Shown: positions 8,901 to 17,187, counted from the stretch's first letter. The stretch is 64,000 nucleotides of DNA from GCA-2720865 sp047630275 (GCA_047630275.1 JBLHVN010000001.1:1488001-1552000); one strand, 5' to 3'. Made by a program: numbers and translations. The notes: generated from the sequence alone by a model not told the origin.

Positions 8901-9614
8901 CCCTGTACAACCCATTCTATAGTCTTGGCATCTTTGTTCAGCGGCTTCGTAGGCTTGTCTTTCTAAAGGAACTCTCTTTCTAAGCTTTTCAACAGTGGCC
9001 TTATCACTATCCATTTGATCTTTTAACTTAAGTCTTTTTTCTTCCATTTTTTCAGCGTCAATATGATCAGAGGCTCCACCTGGGTTGTCGCTGTATTTTC
9101 CTTCTGCTCCTTGGAGGGAGCCGTCTCTATTAATAGCGGAAGTATTTCCTAGAAGAGCAAGACCTTGACCACAAGTAACGGGAGGTCCACCAGTTTGGCT
9201 TTGAAGTTTTTGTCTAAGGCGGCAGATCTCATCAAAGCCTTGGGCCCCAACCACTGAACGGTATTTTACAATATCGTTCATTCTTCTTTCATTATTGGCA
9301 GACTTTGTTCTACAGCTTGAAGAAGAAATATCATGTTCAATCTGCACTTTTCCCACATTTCTATCATCTTCGCGTAGACGATTCTTTTGGGCCTGAATAT
9401 TAGTTTGTTCTACTGTTCTGAAATCATCTGCTGTAAATCCTGGTGGCATCCAATCGTCGTCTTTAATATTAGACTTAGTAGGGACCTTAGATTCAGAAAA
9501 AGCTCTTGAAGGAAGGACTCCACCAATGGCCGTAAGTTGCGTTACCAGGAGAGCTAGGTTTAGCAAATAAATATGGCATAGCTTTTTTAAATTTAACCAT
9601 GATCGCGATTTCAT
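5973..9614 (-). CDS. Large exported or membrane protein of unknown function
   Basis: A 1213-residue protein I do not recognise. It begins with a positively charged, hydrophobic N-terminus (about residues 8-32) that could be a signal peptide or anchor. Long charged, coiled-coil-prone stretches fill residues 180-340 and 630-700. Two strongly hydrophobic helices near residues 568-598 and 612-630 flank a CHCGQ motif, suggesting a central membrane hairpin. Cysteine pairs occur elsewhere (CQCQKTNTC, CEPKR, CAPGQEEGC). The C-terminal 250 residues are low in hydrophobicity and rich in Lys, Asn and Ser. There is no known enzymatic motif. It stands alone, with 266 bp before the divergent cysteine-rich gene. 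It may be a structural envelope protein. Confidence 0.75.
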   Translation of the reverse strand: MKSRSWLNLKKLCHIYLLNLALLVTQLTAIGGVLPSRAFSESKVPTKSNIKDDDWMPPGFTADDFRTVEQTNIQAQKNRLREDDRNVGKVQIEHDISSSSCRTKSANNERRMNDIVKYRSVVGAQGFDEICRLRQKLQSQTGGPPVTCGQGLALLGNTSAINRDGSLQGAEGKYSDNPGGASDHIDAEKMEEKRLKLKDQMDSDKATVEKLRKRVPLERQAYEAAEQRCQDYRMGCTGEQRKELYRIRNIYYSSVAGLEKAEKSYKSSKKNYENIGKPLMSERGAIKNSGDDVIGNKEQMRESDALSTAGEGANGALSGPVHETNEQLKDSIDRYTANAASFAEEKIAETARLEFAKQNSGDYEFYELALKDIDNSTNGGAQALSNLDVMAMTSAATKKVKCEPKRRHDSKAYHIFRAASATYIAAAIGDQASYTEHKSCIGDEVFNEENKDNDSQFELVEKALNSHTQMVDSMCLTVAPDPNNIPEVGGEPILSRDLVERLKKICDASAGVTCAPGQEEGCAPRSKQSALDMFEAAQMIALQETIDKRQLVATAEANVKKGKKKIKTTIRNILVTTALYMVHGMLSISFFAIGMSLMASICHCGQSQLSKAAYHAKEKVIFYGLFVYFGLELIKWRNFTKKWERKLDEAREHTHLACNFDEAKASEQNQVDYATNTKAKAKEAFEKAQEKIRNQINQLGVGALGGKTGFVMPKNLPPELRSYAVKTYLTKYFKAFGKSAFDLVFPVAMATADLDTESNTETATLSGGGTVRSANALGMAIGSSSFYQFVIKQNQDWQVQAFDASINSGSGYRLTDNPVLYCNDESADQDSCIKEFMEGSDFAGGKYRQSSTTMPIAGMPTPETRYMYMKSAYELVNENINGTLAHLQQAVEQRDKYVMLINNMRTQMNVKDQGNSMQLQPKIAQKAVSCMKEGIGGTLEIDATCQCQKTNTCGKLQYPDLGEFSPGVLSDSEKSIKGLTDKALSGKLDKANVESGNLSGNKSAVRKRIATSLKILDKAREDAGKSPLNYNKRAKNIIEIGRKQAFKKYANLFPANVKQEKTRGGLAAYYNDMNLGTKDKGSSSNQPALAAVGDTNGKKGLAAGLDSGSSASSENNKDLFNFDFEFGDDESKLTAAQRKALEDQRALAALEAKNRKDSSSARYQHQRDLSLSDEGNSENNGINKDTKKNIFTIISSRYKKSAFPIFLKEQFIR

Positions 9615-9880
9615 GACTTACTCCTAAAATTATTAATAACTTAATAGGTATATTTTAAGGCCAAATACACTGGTGAGTGAAAATTCATCAAAAAAAATAG
9701 GATTAATTTAGAATATATAAGCTTCTTTTCAATATATTCGGATACTTACGTGGTAACATGAGCCCCGTATTGAGATTTGTTCGGCTATTTTTGACCGCCC
9801 AATTTAGTGGTCGAGGGCTTTTTGGTTTAAGATAAAGGGTAGGAATTAGGTTCAACAATTATGTCTATTGGAGAAGGATT

Positions 9881-10633
9881 ATGAAGGCTTTATTGATCGT
9901 TATTTTGAGTAGTTTTATGTTCTATGCCCATAGCACAGAGCTCGATGCTAGCGATTTAGAAACACTCTCTGAATGTGATTATTTTAAATACACAAGTTGT
10001 ACTGGGGCAAAGCTTACAGTCGGGGCATGTGTAAAAGAGAAGTATGACAAATTTGTAAAGGCCTGTGGAAAAGTTCACGCTGATAAATTCATTTATAGTA
10101 GGGAGATGTTTAAGCCGAGCATTGATCCTTCTAAAAAGAAGGCCAGCTGTGAAGCGGCTCAATCAAAACTTTGTGGAAAATCTGGCTTAAGCCTTGGTCA
10201 GTGCGCCTCTAAATATAAAAAAGAACTTAGTGAATCATGTGATAAAGAATATATGGCCGCAGCCACTTCTAAAGCCGTCTTAAAAATAGATGAGTGCATG
10301 TCATTAAGAAAGAAGATGTGCGGGGACGAAGCTGACCCTGATTGTGATGATAGGTTTCAAGCAAAGGCCCCTTCTCTTTGTAAGACGGTTGCTCCTAAAA
10401 CAAAAAGTGGAGTCGAAGGATCTCCGAGTGAAGCAAAGCTATTAGGAGATTGCATGGGGGCTATTCAGGCCAATTGTAAGTTAGATGAAGAAGAGCTTAT
10501 GAAAGATGGCGTGGATGTAAATGAGTACTTAAAGAAATTTCAAGAATGCACCAAACGCGCCCTTAAAAAAGCGACAGGAAAATGCGGGCAGCACTTTGAA
10601 ACTGAATCAAAGATTAAAGAAGCCCAGAAATAA
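9881..10633 (+). CDS. Exported protein with four tandem four-cysteine repeats
   Basis: A 250-residue protein with a signal peptide (about 1-18). Sixteen cysteines form four repeats of one pattern: C-x7-C, a variable gap, then C-x11-C. The gaps are 9, 9, 7 and 23 residues. The constant x7 and x11 spacing suggests disulfide-linked helical hairpins, broadly like cysteine-rich GLG1-type repeats of eukaryotes; that likeness is only in spacing and needs a profile search. It is probably periplasmic or secreted. AGAAGGA precedes the ATG. Its stop codon abuts the stop of the convergent panD gene exactly. Function unknown. Confidence 0.8.
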   Translation: MKALLIVILSSFMFYAHSTELDASDLETLSECDYFKYTSCTGAKLTVGACVKEKYDKFVKACGKVHADKFIYSREMFKPSIDPSKKKASCEAAQSKLCGKSGLSLGQCASKYKKELSESCDKEYMAAATSKAVLKIDECMSLRKKMCGDEADPDCDDRFQAKAPSLCKTVAPKTKSGVEGSPSEAKLLGDCMGAIQANCKLDEEELMKDGVDVNEYLKKFQECTKRALKKATGKCGQHFETESKIKEAQK

Positions 10634-10975
10634 TTAGAGGTATTTTACAAAGCGGTTGTTTTCATCGACGAGTATGCATTTTGGCTCGATAGGTTTATCA
10701 CTGACTTGAAAACCAATGATGATAACCTCTTCACCCTTTTTGATAAGATGGGCGGCCGCTCCGTTGATACAGACCTGGCCACTTCCTCGGTTTCCTGCAA
10801 TCACATAAGTTTCAAGGCGGGCCCCTGAGGTATTTGAGACAATCAATACCTTTTGCCCGGGCCAAAGGTCTATCCTATCAAGAAGATCCGTATCAATGGT
10901 GACAGAACCTATATAAGAAAGATTAGCTTCAGTTATAATGGCCTTATGAATCTTAGATTGAAGAAGTTCTCTCAT
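10634..10975 (-). CDS. panD: Aspartate 1-decarboxylase precursor
   Basis: A 113-residue protein of the pyruvoyl-dependent PanD family, which makes beta-alanine from aspartate for pantothenate and coenzyme A. The self-cleavage site is Gly23-Ser24 in YIGSVTID; the serine becomes the pyruvoyl group. The family signature INGAAAHL and the TYVIAGNRGSG segment are intact, and the length is normal. It is the last gene of the pgsA-serB-panD run on the minus strand, 41 bp after serB. Its stop abuts that of the cysteine-repeat gene, with no terminator visible between them. Confidence 0.93.
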   Translation of the reverse strand: MRELLQSKIHKAIITEANLSYIGSVTIDTDLLDRIDLWPGQKVLIVSNTSGARLETYVIAGNRGSGQVCINGAAAHLIKKGEEVIIIGFQVSDKPIEPKCILVDENNRFVKYL

Positions 10976-11016
10976 GAGCAGAAATCTAACCTAATCTTAT
11001 AAGAATGCAAAGCTTC

Positions 11017-12207
11017 CTAAATTATCGAAGAGCTAGGAATTCCTAGGAAATAGAGAATTGTCGTCATGGGGCCATGGCTCATATGCTGTTCTGCCGTCTT
11101 TCTGACGATATCTTTAGCATGATAAGCGATCCCAAGCCCTGCGGTGGCGAGCATGGGGAGGTCATTGGCACCGTCACCGATAGCGACGACTTGATCAAGG
11201 GAGATCTTTTCTTGTTGCGCCAATACTTTTAAAAGGAAGGCCTTTTGCTGGGCATTTACAATTTGCCCATCAACTCGTCCTGTCAGTTCACCATGAGAAA
11301 TTTCAAGTTCATTGGCAAAGGCATAATCAATCCCAAGCTTTTCTTTCAAGGCCTCTGCAAAAAAGCTAAAGCCCCCTGAGATAATGGCCACTCTGTATCC
11401 GAGGGACTTAACTGTTCTGATGAACTCTTCGCAGCCCTTAGTAAAAGGTAGACGCTCAAGGATCTCTTGCATTTGAGAAACCTTAAGACCCTTGAGCTTT
11501 GAGACTCTTAGTTTTAAAGATTCATCAAAATCAAGCTCACCATTCATGGCCCTTTCTGTGATGGCGCGAACTTCTTCACCTACTCCGTGGGCATCGGCCA
11601 TCTCGTCGATGACTTCTGTTTGGATAAGGGTTGAGTCCATATCAAAGACAATAAGTCTTTTAGATCTTCTAAAAACATTATCCCGTAGAAAAGCCACGTC
11701 AACACTATGCTTGGTGGAGATGGAATAAAGATTTTCTTTTACAGATTTAAAATCAAGGCCATCAGGAATCGATGTTGTGATCTCCATGACCTTAAAGCTT
11801 CCTGGTTCCATATTATCAATCCTAACAATATTGATATTATGATCAGCAAGCCTTCTTGAAACATCACGAAGAAACTCTGCGCTTATACGATTAGTAGAGA
11901 CGCAGTTTAAGATGTATTTTTCTGATGAGTCTGTTGTTTCTTTTAAGGCTTGAACTGGTTGATAAGTAAGGTTGAGTCCCTTTTGAGAGGTCTTAAAAAG
12001 CATCTCTTTAAGCACAACGGGGTTCCCATCAGTATCTCTATTTTTAACTTCAACTAAGATGCTAAGAGAGAGAAGACCATGAGTAACGGCCTGACCCATA
12101 TCTGCAATGGAATCTCCACTTGCAGTGATTGTGTCCATAAGCATGCTTGTAATACCAGGATTATCAGGCCCTGCAACTGTGACTAAAATATATTGGCTAT
12201 CTTCCAC
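11017..12207 (-). CDS. serB: Phosphoserine phosphatase with N-terminal ACT domains
   Basis: This HAD-family enzyme hydrolyses phosphoserine, the last step of serine synthesis. Two ACT-like regions precede the phosphatase (VTVAGPDNPGITSM begins the first). The HAD nucleophile motif is FDMDSTL, with D189 and D191 counted from the start used here; later motifs are IISGGFSFF and VAIGDGANDLPML. I chose GTG 12207, which has AGGAAG about 9 bp upstream and gives an 11-bp overlap with pgsA. A TTG at 12285 would lengthen the protein to 422 residues, but it has no ribosome site and lies deep inside pgsA. The ACT domain begins right after the GTG, which supports this choice. Confidence 0.9.
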   Translation of the reverse strand: MEDSQYILVTVAGPDNPGITSMLMDTITASGDSIADMGQAVTHGLLSLSILVEVKNRDTDGNPVVLKEMLFKTSQKGLNLTYQPVQALKETTDSSEKYILNCVSTNRISAEFLRDVSRRLADHNINIVRIDNMEPGSFKVMEITTSIPDGLDFKSVKENLYSISTKHSVDVAFLRDNVFRRSKRLIVFDMDSTLIQTEVIDEMADAHGVGEEVRAITERAMNGELDFDESLKLRVSKLKGLKVSQMQEILERLPFTKGCEEFIRTVKSLGYRVAIISGGFSFFAEALKEKLGIDYAFANELEISHGELTGRVDGQIVNAQQKAFLLKVLAQQEKISLDQVVAIGDGANDLPMLATAGLGIAYHAKDIVRKTAEQHMSHGPMTTILYFLGIPSSSII

Positions 12208-12841
12208 GTCGGCTTTCTTCCTTTTTCTGCTTAAACTTTTTAAGAAGCCCCATGGAATACTCAAGGGCCGAATAAGTTGAAACAATCGAGGCTAAATAAA
12301 TAAGGGCATTTCCAATGGGAATCATAGGAATTCCCCATGGGCGATCATAGGCCATGAGTAAGGGGATTCCCACCATTTGAGTTGCGGTCTTGAGTTTTCC
12401 TAATTGCCCGACAGGAACTTTAAGGCCCTTTTCATTGGCAAGAAGTCTAAGAGCTGTGATGTAGATTTCTCTTAAGACTAAAATGATGACAATTAAAACA
12501 GGGATCCGGTCGAGTTTTTGAAGAAGAATCAACGAACTAACGATAAGGAATTTATCAGCAATAGGATCGAGAAAAGAGCCAAAGACAGTTACGATATTTC
12601 TTTTTCTAGCAATATAGCCGTCAAAGAAATCAGTAACGCTAGCTGCGACAAAGGTCCATGCAGCGACGTAGCCAAGAGTTTTCTTAAGGCCATCAAGCCA
12701 AGGAAAATCGAGAAGATTCAGGTAAAGACTTCCAATGATGATTGGAATTAAGATGACTCTAAATAAGGTGAGCCTATTAGGAAGGTTGTCTATCTCCCAT
12801 TCTGAGGCGCCTTTTTGGTCCATATGGCCTGTTTCTTCCAT
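12197..12841 (-). CDS. pgsA: CDP-diacylglycerol-glycerol-3-phosphate 3-phosphatidyltransferase
   Basis: This 214-residue membrane protein carries the complete CDP-alcohol phosphotransferase motif: D71-x2-D74-G75-x2-A78-R79-x8-G88-x3-D92-x3-D96. The N-terminal NLPNRLTLFRVILIP is typical of PgsA, which makes phosphatidylglycerophosphate, the committed step to phosphatidylglycerol and cardiolipin. Several membrane helices are evident. The family start usually falls just before NLPNRLTLFR, so the true start may be the ATG at 12823 (MDQKG) instead of 12841. It is the first gene of a pgsA-serB-panD run on the minus strand and overlaps serB. Confidence 0.93.
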   Translation of the reverse strand: MEETGHMDQKGASEWEIDNLPNRLTLFRVILIPIIIGSLYLNLLDFPWLDGLKKTLGYVAAWTFVAASVTDFFDGYIARKRNIVTVFGSFLDPIADKFLIVSSLILLQKLDRIPVLIVIILVLREIYITALRLLANEKGLKVPVGQLGKLKTATQMVGIPLLMAYDRPWGIPMIPIGNALIYLASIVSTYSALEYSMGLLKKFKQKKEESRRGR

Positions 12842-12964
12842 GCAGCAGCATTCCCATAAAACTAATTAGAACAATCAAGTTTTAGCACTTTAGAGCTATT
12901 TTTACCACCTAAAATGGATCTGCGTCATAGGTTAAAATAAAGAATCACAAATAAAGGAAAGAAA

Positions 12965-13684
12965 ATGGAAGGACATCTCAATCTCATCAAAACTGAATTT
13001 AAAGAAACTGAAAAGAGGGTCTTTCCTCGATTTCCGTTTACCTACTTAACCTTCAAGGCCGTAGGGGGTAAGGATCATGTCTTTCAGGTTCAAAATATTA
13101 GTTTTACAGGAATGCAGATCTCTCTTAAAGACGGTGGTTGTGACTTTAAGCCCAAAGATCCAATAACCGGAGAACTTCATTGGCGTGGAGCTTCAATCAC
13201 CATTGAAGGGGATATTAAATGGGTCGAAGGACAAAGACTCGGCATCGCTTTTAATAAAAGCTTAGTTAAAGAAACAATTCCTAACTTTTTAAGTGTTGAT
13301 AATATTGTCGCAGGTATGCGCCCTGTCCATTCAAGTGGTCTTGATATTGAGATGCCCAATAACCTTAAGTACTGGCTTAGGGCCGATGGACCCTTTGAAG
13401 TCTTTGTTTGGGAACATAACGACCATGATATTTCTAAGTTCCAAGTCATCTTGATGGATTCTTTTGTTGAATGGGAAGATGGAAAGGGGCTTCGAACAGG
13501 TAGTGTCCTTGGGCGTAAAGATGTTGAGACCCCTCTCAATAATGAAGATGAATTTACCTTTGAAATTGATTCGAATTGTGATGAAGAGAAGGTTAAATTT
13601 GCGAGTCGCATTATAAATAACCTCCCTGAAGACTATCTCCCTGAGTCAGTGACGGACTTTCTTGTAAGAAAGATAGGTAGCTAG
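12965..13684 (+). CDS. PilZ-domain protein
   Basis: A 239-residue cytoplasmic protein with a PilZ domain at about residues 15-100. The c-di-GMP-binding residues are present: R18-x3-R22, then N44-x-S46-x2-G49 on the beta strand. The following strands (GDIKWVEGQRLGIAF) fit the PilZ barrel. The C-terminal 130 residues resemble no domain I know and may be the output or partner-binding part. It probably senses c-di-GMP and adjusts motility or attachment, a common arrangement in predatory bacteria. It stands alone between divergent pgsA and glpX. Confidence 0.88.
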   Translation: MEGHLNLIKTEFKETEKRVFPRFPFTYLTFKAVGGKDHVFQVQNISFTGMQISLKDGGCDFKPKDPITGELHWRGASITIEGDIKWVEGQRLGIAFNKSLVKETIPNFLSVDNIVAGMRPVHSSGLDIEMPNNLKYWLRADGPFEVFVWEHNDHDISKFQVILMDSFVEWEDGKGLRTGSVLGRKDVETPLNNEDEFTFEIDSNCDEEKVKFASRIINNLPEDYLPESVTDFLVRKIGS

Positions 13685-13752
13685 ACAAAATCTTTTCAGT
13701 TTGCACTTAAGCCTTTATAGTTCCTAGGTACTTAGAATTATCTGGAGAAACT

Positions 13753-14706
13753 ATGAATCGTAACTTAGCCCTTGAATTTGTTCGTGTCACCGAGATGGCC
13801 GCTGTCTCTAGCGCCCGTTGGATGGGAAGAGGGGATGAAAAAGCCGCTGACCAAGCCGCCGTTGACGCAATGAGAACCATGCTTGATTCCATTGACTGTA
13901 AAGGTGTCGTTACAATTGGGGAAGGTGAAAGGGACGAAGCTCCTATGCTTTATATTGGTGAAGAAGTTGGATCTGGAAACGGACCTGAGCTTGATATCGC
14001 CCTTGACCCATTAGAGGGAACGACAGTTTGCGCCGTTGGTGCTTCTAACTCTTGTTCAGTTATGGCCATCGCTGAAAGAGGCGGCTTTCTAAACGCTCCT
14101 GATACTTATATGCAAAAGATTGCCTGCGGACCGGAAGGAAAAGGGGTTATTGATATCAATGAATCAGCTGAAGAGAACCTTCGAAGATTAGCTGAAGTTA
14201 AACGCTGCCGCGTTCAAGACTTAACTTGTATTATCTTAGATAGAGAAAGACACGAAGGCCTTATTGGTGAAGTGAGAAAAGCAGGAGCTAGGATTAGGCT
14301 TATTGGTGACGGAGACGTTGCTGGGGCCTTGGCTTGTTGTGAGCCTGATAGTGGTGTTGATCTTATGATCGGAACTGGCGGGGCTCCTGAAGGTGTGATC
14401 GCTGCTGCGGCCCTTCGTTGTATGGGCGGAGACTTTCAAGGGATCTTAAGATTCCGTCACGATGAAGAAAAGGCCCGCGCTACTAAAATGGGAATCACTG
14501 ACTTTGATAAAGTTTATAATATTGAAGACCTCGCCTCTGGAGACGTTATGTTCGTGGCCACTGGGGTTACTGATGGAACCTTTTTAAAAGGTGTAAAGTT
14601 TAGATCATGGGGAGCGGTTACTCACTCTATTGTGATGAGATCAAAATCAGGTACAATTAGACATATCCAAGCAGATCATCGTTTTGACACAAAGCCTAGG
14701 TACTAG
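13753..14706 (+). CDS. glpX: Class II fructose-1,6-bisphosphatase
   Basis: A 317-residue GlpX-family enzyme that removes the 1-phosphate of fructose-1,6-bisphosphate in gluconeogenesis. Family landmarks are ARWMGRGDEKAAD near the N-terminus, the metal-binding TIGEGERDEAPMLYIGE, the LDPLEGTT motif and the GDGDVAGA and GTGGAPEGV segments. Length and domain order are normal for the family. GGAG lies 7 bp before the ATG. A 30-bp gap with AAGGAGG leads into the START-domain gene, so glpX may head a transcript that runs to yggS. Confidence 0.95.
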   Translation: MNRNLALEFVRVTEMAAVSSARWMGRGDEKAADQAAVDAMRTMLDSIDCKGVVTIGEGERDEAPMLYIGEEVGSGNGPELDIALDPLEGTTVCAVGASNSCSVMAIAERGGFLNAPDTYMQKIACGPEGKGVIDINESAEENLRRLAEVKRCRVQDLTCIILDRERHEGLIGEVRKAGARIRLIGDGDVAGALACCEPDSGVDLMIGTGGAPEGVIAAAALRCMGGDFQGILRFRHDEEKARATKMGITDFDKVYNIEDLASGDVMFVATGVTDGTFLKGVKFRSWGAVTHSIVMRSKSGTIRHIQADHRFDTKPRY

Positions 14707-14736
14707 ATCCTAGGCATATTATAAGGAGGCAATGGA

Positions 14737-15162
14737 ATGGCTCAAGCAACTAGAAAAGAAACTTACGACGTAGAGATTCAAAAAGTCTACGACACCATAA
14801 TTGACTACGCTTCATACCCGGAATTTGTAGATGGTTGTTCAAGTGTAAATATCCTGGAACAAACAGAAACTGGCGCCCGGGTGGAGTATGGTCTAAACCT
14901 CATCAAGAAATTTAAGTACATTCTAACCATGAAGCACGAAGCTCCTAACAAAGTGACTTGGAGTTTTGAATCAGGGGATCTTTTTAAAATGAACGAAGGA
15001 AGCTGGGAACTTAAAGACAATGGGGACGGCACAACTGATGTCACTTATTCTTTAGAAGTTGATATCAAGGGCTTTGCTCCAAAGAAGATCGTCGACAATC
15101 TTACCAGCAAGAACCTGCCTAATATGATGACTCAATATAAAGAACGAGCGAAGAAAAGGTAG
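14737..15162 (+). CDS. SRPBCC/START-domain protein (COQ10/RatA-like)
   Basis: A 141-residue protein that reads as one START-like (polyketide cyclase/COQ10) domain. It has the opening pattern VEIQKVYDTIIDYASYPEFVDGCSSVNIL and the later WSFESGDLFKMNEGSWELKD and TDVTYSLEVDIKGFAPKK. Proteins of this fold bind lipids or other hydrophobic ligands in a helix-grip cavity; the family includes ubiquinone-binding COQ10 and the ribosome-associated RatA. There is no signal peptide. A perfect AAGGAGG lies before the ATG. Only 4 bp separate it from the phasin-like gene, so the two are probably cotranslated. Ligand unknown. Confidence 0.85.
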   Translation: MAQATRKETYDVEIQKVYDTIIDYASYPEFVDGCSSVNILEQTETGARVEYGLNLIKKFKYILTMKHEAPNKVTWSFESGDLFKMNEGSWELKDNGDGTTDVTYSLEVDIKGFAPKKIVDNLTSKNLPNMMTQYKERAKKR

Positions 15163-15166
15163 AGCT

Positions 15167-15496
15167 ATGACTAAAAAAGATGAAAAAGAAGGCTTAGGGG
15201 ATGTTATAAAAAAAGTGGTCTCTATAGGTGTGGGCGCTGCTTTTATGACTGAAGAAGCTGTCAGAGGGATTGTTAAAGACCTTCCACTACCTAAAGAAAT
15301 AGTCACAGGCCTCATAGAAAACGCCAAAGGGGCTCGAACAGAGTTTACTGCTGGGATTCAAGAAGAAGTTCGTAAGCATTTAAGTAAGGTTGATCCTAAG
15401 CAAATGCTTGAGACCTTACTTGATGGTTATGACATCGAAGTAAAAGCGAATCTAAGTTTTAAGAAAAAGGACGAAGCCAAAGATGGAGAGAGCTGA
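15167..15496 (+). CDS. Small phasin-like protein
   Basis: A 109-residue protein, mostly helical and charged, with a short non-polar stretch near residues 17-30 (VVSIGVGAAFMTEEAV). Proteins of this size and pattern are sometimes annotated as phasin-like, but I see no decisive motif, so the call is loose. It follows the START-domain gene by 4 bp and overlaps yggS by 14 bp, so the three are probably one operon. A role at a membrane or granule surface together with the START protein is possible but unproven. Confidence 0.6.
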   Translation: MTKKDEKEGLGDVIKKVVSIGVGAAFMTEEAVRGIVKDLPLPKEIVTGLIENAKGARTEFTAGIQEEVRKHLSKVDPKQMLETLLDGYDIEVKANLSFKKKDEAKDGES

Positions 15497-16184
15497 GCTT
15501 TTAAAGATCCGCCTTCAACTTCTAAAGCGTGAGCTAGGTGAAACTCACCTGGTGGCGGTTTCTAAAAGCACTGATAGTGAAAGCATTCGTTATGCCTTTG
15601 AAGTAGGGCAAGTGGACTTCGGTGAAAATAGGGTCGAGTCTTTAGAAGATAAATCAAACGACCTAGAAGACTTAGACTTAAATTGGCACTTTATTGGTAA
15701 GCTTCAATCTAATAAGATAAACCGTCTGTTCAAGATTCCTAAATTAAAATACATCCATTCTGTTGATTCATTAAAGCTCCTTGAACACTTATACAAAAGA
15801 GTGGATCAGATCACTTCTGAGAGGGTTGGTTTTTTCTTACAAGTAAACACTAGTGAAGAAACTGAGAAGAGCGGCTTTTGTATAAAAAACTATGATGAGC
15901 TGGCCGCCGCTGCCAACTTAATTTCTCAGCACCTTGATTCAAAGTTCTACTTATTAGGTTTAATGACTATGGGTAAGTATAGGACAACAAACTTTGAAGA
16001 GGATGCGCGCCTTTGTTTTAAAAGACTAGATATTGTGAGAAACACCCTTAAGCGAGACTTTGAACTACCCCCTTTAAAGCTCTCTATGGGCATGAGCCAA
16101 GATTACTCTATTGCTATTGAAGAAGGATCTGATTTTGTGAGGATCGGCACTTCAATATTTAAGCCTGAAGAGCCAAGGGATTAG
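15483..16184 (+). CDS. yggS: Pyridoxal phosphate homeostasis protein
   Basis: A 233-residue YggS/PLPHP-family protein. It binds pyridoxal 5'-phosphate through K28 in HLVAVSKST and helps balance PLP and amino-acid pools. Other landmarks are QVDFGENRVES, WHFIGKLQSNK, the SVDSLKLL strand, GLMTMG, and SMGMSQDYSIAIEEGS near the C-terminus, which binds the phosphate. The length is typical. It overlaps the preceding gene by 14 bp and is the last gene of this plus-strand group. Confidence 0.95.
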   Translation: MERAELLKIRLQLLKRELGETHLVAVSKSTDSESIRYAFEVGQVDFGENRVESLEDKSNDLEDLDLNWHFIGKLQSNKINRLFKIPKLKYIHSVDSLKLLEHLYKRVDQITSERVGFFLQVNTSEETEKSGFCIKNYDELAAAANLISQHLDSKFYLLGLMTMGKYRTTNFEEDARLCFKRLDIVRNTLKRDFELPPLKLSMGMSQDYSIAIEEGSDFVRIGTSIFKPEEPRD

Positions 16185-16248
16185 TAAAAATTACCAGTTG
16201 ATTTGACGAATTGGCCCAAGTTCTTCATTCTGAGGCTTCGAGGTATTT

Positions 16249-17187
16249 ATGAGTAAAAGGCAAGTGCCAGAACTAAGTTTATTAAGCTATGTAAATGGCA
16301 GCCCAGAAGTTAGAAGTAAGTTCGTTTCTGATCTCTTTGAAGGTCTCAAAGAGTATGGCTTTATTATTCTTGTAGATCATACAGTTGATGCCTTGAAAGT
16401 ATCAAAGGCCTATGACTTAGTTCACCAATTCTTTCAACTACCTCTTGAAACGAAGAACCTATACGGGGGAGTCCCCGGTGGTCAGCGCGGTTATACTCCT
16501 TTTAAAAAAGAACATGCTAAAGACTCAACCCACCCAGACCTTAAAGAGTTTTGGCATGTAGGGAGAGAGCTTGCTAGTGACAGCCCTTATAAAGGACGTT
16601 ACCCAGAGAATCTTTGGCCTAAAGAAGTTCAAGATTTTAAGGAAGTTTTCTTAGAGCTCTATGATTCTATGGATCAGACTGCGGTCCTTCTTTTAGAGGC
16701 CATAGGCGTAGCTCTTGGTGTTGAAAAAAATTACTTCAAAGAAATGATCAATGATGGAAACACTGTTCTTAGAACAATCCACTATCCTCCTACTGTTGGT
16801 GAGGACACTGAGAATTCAGTGAGGGCCGGTGCCCATGAAGATATAAACCTTATTACGATGCTTGTTGGAGCAACTGATGGAGGTCTTGAACTTCTAGACC
16901 GAGATGGTAAGTGGCTCTCTGTTAAAACTGAACCTGGGCAAATCGTTGTTGATACCGGCGATATGATGAGCCGCTTAACAAATGATATCTTGCCTTCTAC
17001 AACCCATAGAGTGGTGAACCCAAAAGAGTCTAATTCAACAAGATACTCTATGCCTTTCTTTGTCCATCCGCATGATGATGCCATGATCTCTTGCCTTGAT
17101 TCTTGTGTAGGTGAGGGCAAGAAGTATGAAGATATAACGGCTTCAAAGTTTTTGATTCAAAGGCTTGAAGAAATTGGGCTTTATTAA
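16249..17187 (+). CDS. 2-oxoglutarate/Fe(II)-dependent oxygenase, isopenicillin N synthase-like
   Basis: A 312-residue protein of the isopenicillin N synthase-like dioxygenase superfamily. The iron ligands are visible as HED (in GAHEDINLITML) and the later H in STTHRVVNP. The 2-oxoglutarate-binding arginine and serine lie in TRYSMPFF. The N-terminal segment YGFIILVDH and GQRGYTPF are also family-typical. The substrate cannot be predicted; bacterial members act on varied small molecules, and plant relatives on hormones. It has its own 64-bp upstream gap and overlaps the convergent barrel gene by 4 bp. Confidence 0.88.
   Translation: MSKRQVPELSLLSYVNGSPEVRSKFVSDLFEGLKEYGFIILVDHTVDALKVSKAYDLVHQFFQLPLETKNLYGGVPGGQRGYTPFKKEHAKDSTHPDLKEFWHVGRELASDSPYKGRYPENLWPKEVQDFKEVFLELYDSMDQTAVLLLEAIGVALGVEKNYFKEMINDGNTVLRTIHYPPTVGEDTENSVRAGAHEDINLITMLVGATDGGLELLDRDGKWLSVKTEPGQIVVDTGDMMSRLTNDILPSTTHRVVNPKESNSTRYSMPFFVHPHDDAMISCLDSCVGEGKKYEDITASKFLIQRLEEIGLY

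Noticed and set aside
9793..9823. GACC/GGTC and GCCC/GGGC interleaved pairs followed by TTTTT, a possible pseudoknot or terminator
   Set aside because: The stems are only 4 bp and the pseudoknot would need a zero-length first loop, so it is not credible; it faces no gene end.
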